A DNA stretch of 12,615 nucleotides from an uncultured Eubacteriales bacterium (GTDB lineage: Bacteria; Bacillota; Clostridia; Oscillospirales; Butyricicoccaceae), in assembly GCA_910586105.1 (NCBI GenBank), contig CAJUGU010000091.1, positions 3,924 to 16,538 of the forward strand, read 5' to 3'. A program made the position numbers and the translations under genes. Below the pieces are notes generated by a model that was not told where the DNA came from, searched no databases, and saw nothing but the letters and a program-made list of their open reading frames with translations. Shown one piece after another: positions 6,170-12,610 of this stretch (the first letter of the stretch is position 1; the number at the start of each line of letters is the position of its first letter).

Positions 6170-6507
6170 TTCTGCTGCAGCTGATCGGAATGCTGGCCTG
6201 TGTGGCGGGCATTCTTGCGCTGGCGTATTGGGTCACGCGGCTGATCGGGAAGTATGGCGCGTCGATGTATCCCAGCGCGGCGCGGACGGGAGAGCTTTGC
6301 GTGCTGCGGCAGATCCCGGTCGGCCGTGCGGAGCGTCTTGTGCTGGTGCGGCTGCACCGGCGATGCCTTCTGTTGGGCGTGGCGCAGGGAGGCGTTTCCG
6401 TGCTGGCGGAGCTCTCGGAGGAGGATTCCGCGAAGTGGCTGGAAGCGCCCCAGTCCACGCCGGGCGGCGACTTTTTCAGCGCGCTGCGGGGGGCGATGAA
6501 GAAATGA
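6166..6507 (+). CDS. fliO: FliO/FliZ-like flagellar export-gate assembly protein
   Basis: FliO is a small membrane chaperone for assembly of the FliP ring of the flagellar type III export gate. The 113-residue product has one N-terminal membrane helix (about residues 3-25, LLQLIGMLACVAGILALAYWVTRLI) followed by a small basic cytoplasmic domain with the family-typical pattern LCVLRQIPVGRAERLVLVRLHRRCLLLGVAQGGVSVLAEL. The start is GTG at 6166, overlapping the cheY stop as GTGA, and no strong ribosome binding site is visible, so it probably relies on translational coupling. The fliO family is poorly conserved; identity rests on the fold pattern and the position before fliP. Confidence 0.85.
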   Translation: MILLQLIGMLACVAGILALAYWVTRLIGKYGASMYPSAARTGELCVLRQIPVGRAERLVLVRLHRRCLLLGVAQGGVSVLAELSEEDSAKWLEAPQSTPGGDFFSALRGAMKK

Positions 6508-7181
6508 ACAATCTGGATGCATTGATTAACATTAACGGGGACGGCGTAAGCGCGATCGAATTTATTTTCCTGACCGCGATGTTGACGTTGTTGCCGTCGC
6601 TGGTCGTGATGACGACCTCGTTCACGCGGTATGTGATCTCGCTATCGTTCCTGCGCACGGCGCTGGGCACGCAGCAGACGCCGCCGAACATGGTGCTGAT
6701 CGGCATAGCCCTGTTCCTGACGCTGTTCACGATGGGGCCGACGATCGACCAGATCAACGAACAGGCGTATGCGCCGTATGTCAATGATGAGATCACGCAG
6801 GAGGAATTTTTTGAACGGGCGGGCGTGCCGCTCAAGGATTTCATGCTGCGGCAGACTGAGAGCAGTTCTCTGAACCTGTTTTGCAGTATGTCGGGGATCG
6901 AGATTCCGGACGGGGAGATCGAAGTGCTTGCGGAGGAGCTGCCGATGCGGGTGGTCACGCCCGCGTTTATGACGAGCGAGCTGAAGAAAGCGTTTCAGAT
7001 CGGGTTTTACCTGTACATCCCGTTCCTGCTGATCGATATTATCGTATCTTCGACGCTGATGTCGATGGGCATGATCATGCTGCCGCCTTCGATGATCTCC
7101 ACGCCGTTCAAGCTGCTGCTGTTTATCACGCTGAACGGCTGGGAACTGGTGTTCTCCACGCTTGTACAGGGCATTCATTAG
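6504..7181 (+). CDS. fliP: Flagellar export gate protein FliP
   Basis: FliP forms the pentameric core of the export gate in the membrane. The ATG at 6504 overlaps the fliO stop (ATGA), giving 225 residues, the short form usual in Firmicutes. Diagnostic stretches include TAMLTLLPSLVVMTTSFTRYVI and LSFLRTALGTQQTPPNMVLIGIALFLTLF in the N-terminal half, and the conserved block MRVVTPAFMTSELKKAFQIGFYLYIPFLLIDIIVSSTLMSMGMIMLPPSMISTPFKLLLF near the C-terminus. Four hydrophobic membrane segments are visible. The open frame extends upstream inside fliO, but that extension is arginine/glycine-rich shadow sequence, so the overlapping ATG is the right start. Confidence 0.96.
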   Translation: MNNLDALININGDGVSAIEFIFLTAMLTLLPSLVVMTTSFTRYVISLSFLRTALGTQQTPPNMVLIGIALFLTLFTMGPTIDQINEQAYAPYVNDEITQEEFFERAGVPLKDFMLRQTESSSLNLFCSMSGIEIPDGEIEVLAEELPMRVVTPAFMTSELKKAFQIGFYLYIPFLLIDIIVSSTLMSMGMIMLPPSMISTPFKLLLFITLNGWELVFSTLVQGIH

Positions 7182-7193
7182 GAGGGGTGACGC

Positions 7194-7451
7194 ATGGAAA
7201 TTACGCAGGTGACCGACGTATTCCGGGACGGGATCGGCGTTGCGATCCGACTGGGGGCCCCGATCCTGTTGTTGGCGTTGGCGGTTGGCGTGGTGACGGC
7301 GATCCTGCAGGCGGTCACGCAGATCCATGAGCAGACGATTGCCTTTGTGCTGAAGCTGCTTGTGGTGATCCTGTTCCTTGTGGTAGGCGGGAGCTGGATG
7401 ATGATGACGCTTCAGGAATACACGCTCGGCTTGTTTGAGCTGATGAAGTAG
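7194..7451 (+). CDS. fliQ: Flagellar export gate protein FliQ
   Basis: FliQ is the four-copy helical hairpin subunit that wraps the FliP-FliR core of the export gate. The 85-residue product has the family length and two membrane helices (about residues 15-38 and 48-72). Conserved text includes LGAPILLLALAVGVVTAILQAVTQIHEQTIAFVLKLLVVILFL. AGGAGG at 7180-7185, eight bases before the ATG, is a strong ribosome binding site. The gene follows fliP after 12 bases and precedes fliR after 17. Confidence 0.96.
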   Translation: MEITQVTDVFRDGIGVAIRLGAPILLLALAVGVVTAILQAVTQIHEQTIAFVLKLLVVILFLVVGGSWMMMTLQEYTLGLFELMK

Positions 7452-7468
7452 CGGAAAAGGCTGGAAAC

Positions 7469-8233
7469 ATGCTGGATTGGGATAGTTTTACCCTGTTTTT
7501 ATACATTGTGATGCGGATATCGGGCTTTGTCCTGATGAATCCGATATTTGGGCGGAGCAACTTCCCGGGGCTGTACAAAGCGGGGATGATCCTGACGTTG
7601 TCGATTGTTGTCAGTTCGGCGTACATGGGGGAAGCAGTGATGCCGCACACGGCGCTGGAATTTGCGGTCAAGCTGTTGTTGGAGCTGTGCGTTGGGGCGG
7701 CGGTAGCCGTTATTATGCATTTTTTCTTTTTTATTCCGGAGCAGGCGGGGGAGATCGTGGACACGCAGATGGGCATGAGCATGGCGCGGACGTATGACGC
7801 GGGCTCGCAGGCGTCGATGACCTCGACGGCGACGTTGCTGAACATGATGGCGATCCTGCTGTTTTTCGCGGCGAACGGCCATATCACGCTGTTGCGGATC
7901 GTGCTGACTTCGGGGGACATTGTCCCATTTGGGGCGGTAACGATGGGCGACGCGGTTGCAAACAAGGTTGTAACCTTGTTTGCGGAGTGCGTGCTGTTAT
8001 CGCTCAAGCTAAGCCTGCCGATCATGGCGACCGAGCTGATGGGCCAGGTGGGCATGGGTATACTGATGAAGGTCATACCGCAGATCAATGTATTTGCGAT
8101 CAACATAGAATTGAAGGTCATAATCGGCCTGGCGATGGTACTGTTGATGCTGTCGCCGTTCAGCGAATTCCTCCTGACTGCAGAAGCGGAGATGCTCAAG
8201 TCGATTGAGGAAACGCTGATGCTGATGGGCTAG
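7469..8233 (+). CDS. fliR: Flagellar export gate protein FliR
   Basis: FliR caps the FliP/FliQ gate assembly. The 254-residue product has the usual length and about six hydrophobic segments. The diagnostic region is near the C-terminus: MGQVGMGILMKVIPQINVFAINIELKVIIGLAMVLLMLSPF, together with EQAGEIVDTQMGMSMARTYD in the middle. The ribosome binding site is modest (GAAAAGG upstream of the ATG). In many Firmicutes fliR is followed at once by flhB, sometimes fused to it; here a 445-base noncoding region separates them. Confidence 0.95.
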   Translation: MLDWDSFTLFLYIVMRISGFVLMNPIFGRSNFPGLYKAGMILTLSIVVSSAYMGEAVMPHTALEFAVKLLLELCVGAAVAVIMHFFFFIPEQAGEIVDTQMGMSMARTYDAGSQASMTSTATLLNMMAILLFFAANGHITLLRIVLTSGDIVPFGAVTMGDAVANKVVTLFAECVLLSLKLSLPIMATELMGQVGMGILMKVIPQINVFAINIELKVIIGLAMVLLMLSPFSEFLLTAEAEMLKSIEETLMLMG

Positions 8234-8271
8234 CTGCCCCCTCGCCGGGGAGGCGTCCTGCGCGGACGGCG

Positions 8272-8315
8272 GCAGGGCTCTGCCCTGCACCCGCGATTTT
8301 TTTGTAAAAAAATCG
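8272..8315 (+). terminator. Possible terminator after fliR
   Basis: GCAGGGC (8272-8278) and GCCCTGC (8282-8288) form a GC-rich stem with a three-base loop, followed eight bases later by seven T (8297-8303). The T-run is itself the left arm of a second palindrome with seven A at 8306-8312. The T-run is farther from the stem than in a standard intrinsic terminator, so termination may be weak. The A/T palindrome would present a U-tract on both strands. Confidence 0.35.
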
Positions 8316-8540
8316 AGTAAAAACTTTATTTCCGCTGCGGCGGGAAAGGGGTGCGGTGCGAGATGCTTTCCGGTGCTGCGCCGTCCGCCAGAACGGCGGC
8401 GGACGGCGCGGGGAGTTGCAGGGCATGACCATATTGGTACGGATATTGGACGTGTCTATCAGCGTCCCCGCCCGCCCAAAACGACGGCGGGCGGGGTGAG
8501 TTCATTTAGTGGAACGGCTTCGTGTAAGAGCAATGCTTTC

Positions 8541-8563
8541 AAGGACCCTGCGGGGTTCCTTTT
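8541..8563 (+). terminator. Terminator-like hairpin upstream of flhB
   Basis: AAGGA-CCC (8541-8548) pairs with GGG-TCCTT (8553-8561, one bulged T) around a TGCG tetraloop and runs into a T-rich end (TTTT at 8560-8563, then CTAT). This fits a short intrinsic terminator reading rightwards. If it works, flhB needs read-through or a promoter in the remaining 115 bases, and I see no good promoter there. Confidence 0.4.
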
Positions 8564-8678
8564 CTATAGGTTCAAAAAATGGTTGGCATTTCCCACCCCG
8601 CAGCCTGCGGAAGGGTAAAGGGACGCTGTCCCTTTACGCCAGGGGATTGCCAGAGGCCCTGATAAAGGGGGGATCAAC

Positions 8679-9743
8679 TTGGCGGGCGAGTCGAAAACCG
8701 AAAAAGCAACACCGAAAAAGCGACGTGACGAACGAAAGAAAGGCCATGTATTCCTGAGTAAGGATGCGATCGCTGTCGCGACCCTTTTCGGCAGCGCTTC
8801 CGTTTTACGGATCACCTTTCTTGGTATGGCATCCTCCATTTATGAGATGTTCCGCTATTGCTGTGAATGTGCCGTACAGGCTCCGCTGGGTATGGGTGCA
8901 GACCTGATACAGGAAGCGATGTATCAGATGCTGGTGCTGTTTGCCAAATGCGCCGGGCCGCTGCTGCTGATCACCGTGTTTGTATCGATCGCAGCAACCT
9001 TCGCCCAGACCCGGGGCTTGGTAGCGGGCGAATTGCTGAAACCGAAATTTAATCGGATCAGCCCATTACAGGGGTTTAAACGGTTGTTTTCCCTGCGCAG
9101 TGTCATTGAGGCGGTCAAGGGGATCCTGAAGATCGTCGTCCTGCTGTGGCTGATCTATTCCTGCGTTTCCGATATGATCGGGGTGTCGGTGAACTATCTG
9201 TACATGGATCTGAATGATTCCTGTAAGCATGCGTTTGGTTCGATCTTCAGTATGATGGTGAAGGTCGGCCTTGCGTTCCTGGTACTGGCCGCGCTCGATT
9301 TCCTGTATCAATGGTGGGATTATGAACGGGAATTGAAGATGTCCAAACAGGAGATCAAGGAAGAATACAAACAGACCGAAGGCGACCCGCAGGTCAAGGG
9401 CAAGATTAAGGAATTGCAGCGCCGCATGGCCCAGCAGCGTATGATGCAGCAGGTGCCTAATGCCGACGTTGTTATCCGTAACCCGACCCATTTTGCCGTA
9501 GCGCTGCGATATAAACTCGGCGAAGATGAAGCGCCGGTCGTGCTGGCGAAGGGGCAGGATTTTCTTGCGCAGCGGATTGTCGAGGTTGCGGAAGAACATA
9601 ACATTGCGGTGGTCGAGAATGTCCCGGTTGCGCGTGCGCTTTACGCGAACACCGAAGTCGGGCGTGAGATCCCGCCGGAGCTTTATGGGGCTGTTGCAGA
9701 AGTGATGGTCTTCCTGTACAAGCTGGACGATATCAAAAAGTGA
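8679..9743 (+). CDS. flhB: Flagellar export switch protein FlhB
   Basis: FlhB is the export-gate component that switches substrate specificity from rod/hook to filament proteins. The 354-residue product begins with the family N-terminus (MAGESKTEKATPKKRRDERK), has four membrane segments (within about residues 30-215) and a cytoplasmic domain with the autocleavage motif NPTH at residues 268-271, close to the usual position 269. The downstream text HFAVALRYKLGEDEAPVVLAKGQDFLAQRI and VPVARALYANTEVGREIPPELY is typical. The start is TTG at 8679; it is well supported by AAAGGGGGG at 8664-8672 and by the conserved N-terminus beginning exactly there. The gene is set apart from fliR by a palindrome-rich gap and is followed by a terminator-like hairpin, not by flhA. 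Confidence 0.96.
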   Translation: MAGESKTEKATPKKRRDERKKGHVFLSKDAIAVATLFGSASVLRITFLGMASSIYEMFRYCCECAVQAPLGMGADLIQEAMYQMLVLFAKCAGPLLLITVFVSIAATFAQTRGLVAGELLKPKFNRISPLQGFKRLFSLRSVIEAVKGILKIVVLLWLIYSCVSDMIGVSVNYLYMDLNDSCKHAFGSIFSMMVKVGLAFLVLAALDFLYQWWDYERELKMSKQEIKEEYKQTEGDPQVKGKIKELQRRMAQQRMMQQVPNADVVIRNPTHFAVALRYKLGEDEAPVVLAKGQDFLAQRIVEVAEEHNIAVVENVPVARALYANTEVGREIPPELYGAVAEVMVFLYKLDDIKK

Positions 9744-9750
9744 TCGTGAA

Positions 9751-9793
9751 AAAGTGCGGATGCGCCGGAATGGTTCCGGTACATCCGCGCTTT
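9751..9793 (+). terminator. Terminator-like hairpin after flhB
   Basis: A long stem starts eight bases after the flhB stop: AAAGTGCGGATG (9751-9762) pairs with CATCCGCGCTTT (9782-9793, one G-T pair), and inside it CCGGAA (9765-9770) pairs with TTCCGG (9774-9779) around a TGG loop. The A-tract before and the CTTT end after the stem fit an intrinsic terminator, although the T-run is short. It marks the probable end of the flagellar transcript in this window. Confidence 0.6.
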
Positions 9794-9896
9794 GCAGTTT
9801 GTCAGCAAGCGGAGGCAAAATGACGGAAAAGGTTGCATGGGCCGGGAGCAAGCAGGGAAGTTTCGGTAGAGCAGGGATGCCAAGGGAATGGCAAGC

Positions 9897-9974
9897 TCAA
9901 AGCTTTTTAAGAACATCAGTCAGGCTGCTTTTTCCAGTACCATTGACTCCGGCAATGATGATGTAAGTTTTATG
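9897..9974 (-). pseudogene. Decayed 5' fragment of a P-loop (Zeta-toxin-like) ATPase gene
   Basis: On the minus strand a 25-codon open stretch reads KTYIIIAGVNGTGKSSLTDV then LKKL and a TGA stop (9899-9897). It contains a perfect Walker A motif (GxxGxGKS, as GVNGTGKSS) right after a hydrophobic beta strand, which is how Zeta-toxin-type and related small P-loop ATPases begin (commonly M-K-x-Y-I-I-I-A-G-x-N-G-x-G-K-S). In place of the expected ATG the frame reads CAT preceded by a TAA stop; the text AACATAAAACTTAC looks like AACATGAAAACTTAC with one G lost. Nothing after the stop continues the family. A remnant of a lost gene is the simplest reading. It could also be part of a mobile or repeat element that carried a piece of the gene. 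Confidence 0.6.
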
Positions 9975-10150
9975 TTAGGCTCCGAATTCTGCTTGAAGGG
10001 GCGTTTAAAATATACGTTGGAGGCATTATTTCACTGATACTCATGTTCCAAAAACTTTACCGATCCTGCCTGCTTCGTCCCGCTGTTCTTTTGGCGGGAC
10101 GAAGGCGCACGCAGAAACGGCTTTGACCGCACCGATCCCGCCCGCAGGCG

Positions 10151-10183
10151 AAAAAGGGATTCCAAAGGGATGAGTCCCTTTGG
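10151..10183 (-). terminator. Possible terminator for the glucanase gene
   Basis: Read on the minus strand, CCAAAGGGA-CTCA-TCCCTTTGG is followed by AATCCCTTTTTCG. The first AAAGGGA can pair either with the near TCCCTTT (stem 10162-10183) or with the far one (10153-10159), which leads directly into five T (10155-10151). The second pairing is a standard intrinsic terminator about 100 bases after the glucanase stop codon; the first would compete with it. Only the pairing is visible. Confidence 0.4.
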
Positions 10184-10282
10184 CGCTGTCCGCGCAGGAC
10201 CAGGGTCCAGGGGCGGAGCCCCGGCGCCCGCCGCGTAGGCGAAGCAAACGGCAATATGGAACGTTCGCGGGTATCATCAACG

Positions 10283-11881
10283 TCAACCATCGCGGAATCG
10301 CGAAAAGACAAACTGCCCGGACGCACTCAAATCGGCCTGCGTCCAAGCGCGATCCGTTGGCGTACCGGGCTTCAACGCCGCAGAGGTCTCCGCCTTGTCG
10401 CAAAGCGACCAATTCGCCCAGCTGATGCCGCGCACACGAAGGAAATCGAGCCATTCGCCTGCCTGCTCCAGAAAAACGCCGCCGCTGCCGTCGGCACGGC
10501 TGGTGCCCCATTCGGAAACGAAGACCGGCAGTCCGTTAGCAAGCGCCTTGTCGATACGCTCGCGCAGCTCCGCGCCGTGGGCGCCCGCATAAAAATGGAG
10601 CGTATACATCAGGTTTTCGCCCGCGACCGGATCGGCGGCGGCCAGGTGGATGTCCTGACTCCAAGTCGGGCTCCCGATCAGGATGACCGCTTGGGGCGAC
10701 TGCGCCCGAATGCAGGAAACGATCCGCTCGGCATAAGGCTTCACATCGCCCGACCAGCTCGTATTCCCGTTCGGCTCGTTGCAGATCTCGTAAATCACGG
10801 CGGGGCAATCCTGATAACGCCGAGCCATTTCGGAAAAGAAGACGGCGGCTTCCTCAACGTGGCTCATGGGGTTGCCGTCCGACAGGATATGCCAATCCAG
10901 GATCACGTACAGATCCTCCGCAATGGCGGCGTCGATCGCGTTCATCGCTTGCTGCCGCATAGCGTCGGGTTGGCTTAGATAACCGTTTTCTCCGGTATAC
11001 ATCGCCACGCGAAACAGATTCGCGCCGAACGAAGAAAGGTTGCGGATCGACTGCGTATTTGCAAAATTGCCATACCATTGCAACCCGTGCGTGCTCATAC
11101 CTCGCAAGACGACCGGCTCGCCGCTGGCATTGCAAAGCTGCGTCCCGCAGACTTGCAGCCAACCGTTTTCACGCACGCCGCCGCTGTGGGAGACTGCCGG
11201 CTGAGACGGCTTCAGGGGCGTCGCGGACGGCTGGGGTGCAGTTACAGGCCGCGTGGCGGTTGACGATACCATAGCCGCGCCGCCCTGTGTTTTTTGCAGC
11301 GCGGTATAAACCAGCACGCTGGCCTCGGCGCGGCTGAGACTGCCCAGCGGGCGGAAACAGCCGTTTGCGTCGCCAGAGACGACGCCAGAGGCATACGCCG
11401 CGAGTACGCTGTCATAATACCGCCCGTTCAGCAACGAAAAATCGCTGATCTTCTGCGATTCAGTCAGGTAATCGCCGCGCGCTTCGGGCAACAATGCGCG
11501 CATCAGGATCTTTACGGCAAGCTGCCGGGGGATCGGTTCATTGAAGCGTTCGCCGGTCGGAGGCAGTTCGTCCCAGTCATACCAACCGACTTCCAACGCC
11601 GCTTGCGCCCAACCAGAGGCCCAATGCGCGGCCTGTCCCCGCTTTGGAGAAAGTCCCGCGCTGCGCGCAGCGATCGAAATGAATTCCGCGGCGGAGATCG
11701 TCGCGTCGGGTCGGAAGCGGCCGTCAGAGCCGCCGGAAAGCAGACCGGTCGCCGCCATTTGGGAAACGGCTTCGGCGTACCAGCTTTGCGACGGGACATC
11801 GGGGAAGGCGGCGGATGCGGAAGCGCTCAGGAAAAGGCTGCACAGCAACACGGCGGTCAAAAGGCGGACAAGCCTGCGCAT
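10283..11881 (-). CDS. Secreted SLH-anchored GH5-family endoglucanase (cellulase)
   Basis: This 532-residue enzyme probably hydrolyses beta-1,4-glucans at the cell surface. A signal peptide (1-24, MRRLVRLLTAVLLCSLFLSASASA) precedes three SLH modules: about 25-78 (AFPDVPSQSWYAEAV, RFRPDATISAAEF), 85-133 (the most degenerate) and 145-197 (GCFRPLGSLSRAEASVLV). A Thr/Pro/Ser linker (about 198-235) leads to a GH5 (cellulase A) domain, 238-528: GEPVVLRGMSTHGLQWYG, the acid/base Glu369 in YEICNEPNG, LHFYAG with His429 and Tyr431, and the nucleophile Glu457 in FVSEWGTS; WANWSLCDK is typical of subfamily-2-like cellulases. The ATG is set by GAGGTGATCC (11892-11883), ten bases matching the 16S anti-Shine-Dalgarno tail. 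It is transcribed convergently to flhB. N-terminal SLH modules with no carbohydrate-binding module suggest a wall-bound enzyme. Exact substrate is not shown. Confidence 0.93.
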   Translation of the reverse strand: MRRLVRLLTAVLLCSLFLSASASAAFPDVPSQSWYAEAVSQMAATGLLSGGSDGRFRPDATISAAEFISIAARSAGLSPKRGQAAHWASGWAQAALEVGWYDWDELPPTGERFNEPIPRQLAVKILMRALLPEARGDYLTESQKISDFSLLNGRYYDSVLAAYASGVVSGDANGCFRPLGSLSRAEASVLVYTALQKTQGGAAMVSSTATRPVTAPQPSATPLKPSQPAVSHSGGVRENGWLQVCGTQLCNASGEPVVLRGMSTHGLQWYGNFANTQSIRNLSSFGANLFRVAMYTGENGYLSQPDAMRQQAMNAIDAAIAEDLYVILDWHILSDGNPMSHVEEAAVFFSEMARRYQDCPAVIYEICNEPNGNTSWSGDVKPYAERIVSCIRAQSPQAVILIGSPTWSQDIHLAAADPVAGENLMYTLHFYAGAHGAELRERIDKALANGLPVFVSEWGTSRADGSGGVFLEQAGEWLDFLRVRGISWANWSLCDKAETSAALKPGTPTDRAWTQADLSASGQFVFSRFRDG

Positions 11882-11943
11882 GGGATCACCTCATTATTAT
11901 GATACGTCGGTAAATGGGAATGGGTCAGGAATAAGGGGATCGG

Positions 11944-12414
11944 TCAATGTTCAAAGCCGACGATGGTCATGGGAAGATAGAGGGGACCGGCGGAGAAAAA
12001 GAAGCCGCGTCCCATGCGGATCTCTTGCCCGGCGAGGGTATAGGTCGGCTGATCACCGGGCATTTGTGCGGAAAGGATGATGACCAGATCGCGTTTGACC
12101 GGATCAGCGGCAAAAACGGTTTCGCCATCCTCGGTCATGACCGAGGTGCGGTAGGTCGTCCAATAGCAATCGGCGACAGTGCCGTCGCCGGTATCGAGCG
12201 GTTGGCCGATCAATTCATTAAGGTCGATGCCTTCCTGAAGGAATGTATCAAGACCGGAGGCGCGAAGCTGGATCGTTGCTTCATGCGTGGGTTCGTCGAG
12301 CTGTGGGGTTTCCGTATCGGGCGCGGGGCTTGTCCGCAGGGCTAAAAACAGCACCGTGGCGGCAAGGATCATGCCGAGGAGGCAAAGGTCGGGGAAAAAA
12401 CGTCGCAGTTTCAT
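11944..12414 (-). CDS. Small membrane-anchored extracytoplasmic protein resembling DUF4330
   Basis: The 156-residue product has a basic N-terminus and one membrane helix (about residues 9-27, LCLLGMILAATVLFLALRT), then an acidic, Pro-rich spacer and an outward-facing domain. Within it, ATIQLRASGLDTFLQEGIDL followed by NELIGQPLDTGDGTVADC, VFAADPVKRDLVIILSAQM and the closing QEIRMGRGFFFSAGPLYLPMTIVGFEH follow the layout of DUF4330 proteins (conserved 'vrvG....lks..y...g.I..i' ending). I am moderately sure of that resemblance and know no established function. The ATG has GAAGG about nine bases upstream. It lies 62 bases upstream of the glucanase gene on the same strand and may be co-transcribed with it from the extended -10 promoter at 12477. 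Confidence 0.8.
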   Translation of the reverse strand: MKLRRFFPDLCLLGMILAATVLFLALRTSPAPDTETPQLDEPTHEATIQLRASGLDTFLQEGIDLNELIGQPLDTGDGTVADCYWTTYRTSVMTEDGETVFAADPVKRDLVIILSAQMPGDQPTYTLAGQEIRMGRGFFFSAGPLYLPMTIVGFEH

Positions 12415-12476
12415 AATGGGATACCTTCTTTAAATATAGCTTTCAGTTTAGGATGGTTCGGAACGATGTTTTAGCT

Positions 12477-12505
12477 ATTATATCACAGCGGCGGGGAAAA
12501 TGAAA
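12477..12505 (-). promoter_or_regulatory. Extended -10 promoter for the minus-strand pair
   Basis: On the minus strand TGATATAAT (12485-12477) is a consensus extended -10 element (TGn followed by a perfect TATAAT). The 17-base-spaced -35 position (12505-12500) reads TTTCAT, a poor match, which extended -10 promoters tolerate. Transcription would start around 12470 and give a leader of roughly 55 bases to the DUF4330-like gene, with the glucanase downstream. Confidence 0.65.
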
Positions 12506-12561
12506 GGTTTTCCGTTGTCTTTCGCACGGCAGTTTCATAAAAATCCCAGAAAAGGCAGCTA

Positions 12562-12590
12562 TTGAAAGAGAGACGTGATCATGATAGAAT
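12562..12590 (+). promoter_or_regulatory. Sigma-A promoter for the gene at the right edge
   Basis: TTGAAA (12562-12567) and TAGAAT (12585-12590) are separated by exactly 17 bases, with TG at 12582-12583 giving an extended -10. This is the best promoter in the window. It points right, is divergent from the promoter at 12477, and lies about 20 bases before the next ATG, so the leader would be very short. Confidence 0.65.
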
Positions 12591-12610
12591 AGAAAAAAGG
12601 GAGAAAAGCC

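Larger units (their letters stand above)
8234..8678. repeat. Hairpin-rich intergenic region between fliR and flhB
   Basis: This 445-base gap contains no convincing gene; an open frame at 8373-8618 is Arg/Pro/Gly-rich and made largely of the palindromes. It holds at least five near-perfect inverted repeats: 8272-8288 (7-bp arms), 8294-8315 (10-bp A/T arms, 2-base gap), 8378-8409 (12-bp arms GCGCCGTCCGCC/GGCGGACGGCGC), 8466-8496 (11-bp arms CCCCGCCCGCC/GGCGGGCGGGG) and 8615-8637 (10-bp arms GTAAAGGGAC/GTCCCTTTAC), plus a terminator-like stem at 8541-8563. The clustering suggests a composite of dispersed intergenic palindromic elements inserted into the operon. A weak promoter-like pair, TTGGTA (8434-8439) and TATCAG (8457-8462) with 17 bases between, could serve flhB. 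Confidence 0.6.
9794..10282. repeat. Convergent intergenic region with palindromes
   Basis: Apart from the P-loop gene fragment, this stretch between flhB and the convergent glucanase gene has no credible gene. It carries CTTCGTCCCGC (10073-10083) with GCGGGACGAAG (10094-10104), a perfect 11-bp stem with a 10-base loop; CCAAAGGGA (10162-10170) with TCCCTTTGG (10175-10183); and GGGGC/GCCCC (10210-10222). The AAAGGGA/TCCCTTT stem also occurs in the fliR-flhB gap at 8615-8637, and both copies lie next to the string GCTGTCC, so the two gaps may contain the same class of dispersed element. Confidence 0.5.

Noticed and set aside
8497..8562. tRNA-like look of AGTTCATTTAGTGGAAC followed by a GGGGTTCC string.
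   Set aside because: The first part resembles a D-arm, but no matching acceptor stem, anticodon arm or proper T-arm can be folded; the GGGGTTCC belongs to a terminator-like stem.
8373..8618. 81-codon open frame in the fliR-flhB gap.
   Set aside because: It starts inside a palindrome, lacks a ribosome binding site and is composed of inverted-repeat sequence; it looks like translated repeat DNA.
9066..9851. 261-codon minus-strand open frame opposite flhB.
   Set aside because: It is a His/Arg/Leu-rich shadow of flhB, whose own protein is clearly conserved.
9754..9966. 70-codon plus-strand open frame after flhB.
   Set aside because: It begins inside the flhB terminator hairpin and runs antisense to the P-loop gene remnant; no ribosome binding site or recognisable features.
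11294..11902. 202-codon plus-strand open frame opposite the glucanase SLH region.
   Set aside because: The minus strand encodes a signal peptide, SLH modules and a GH5 domain with catalytic residues; this frame is its shadow.
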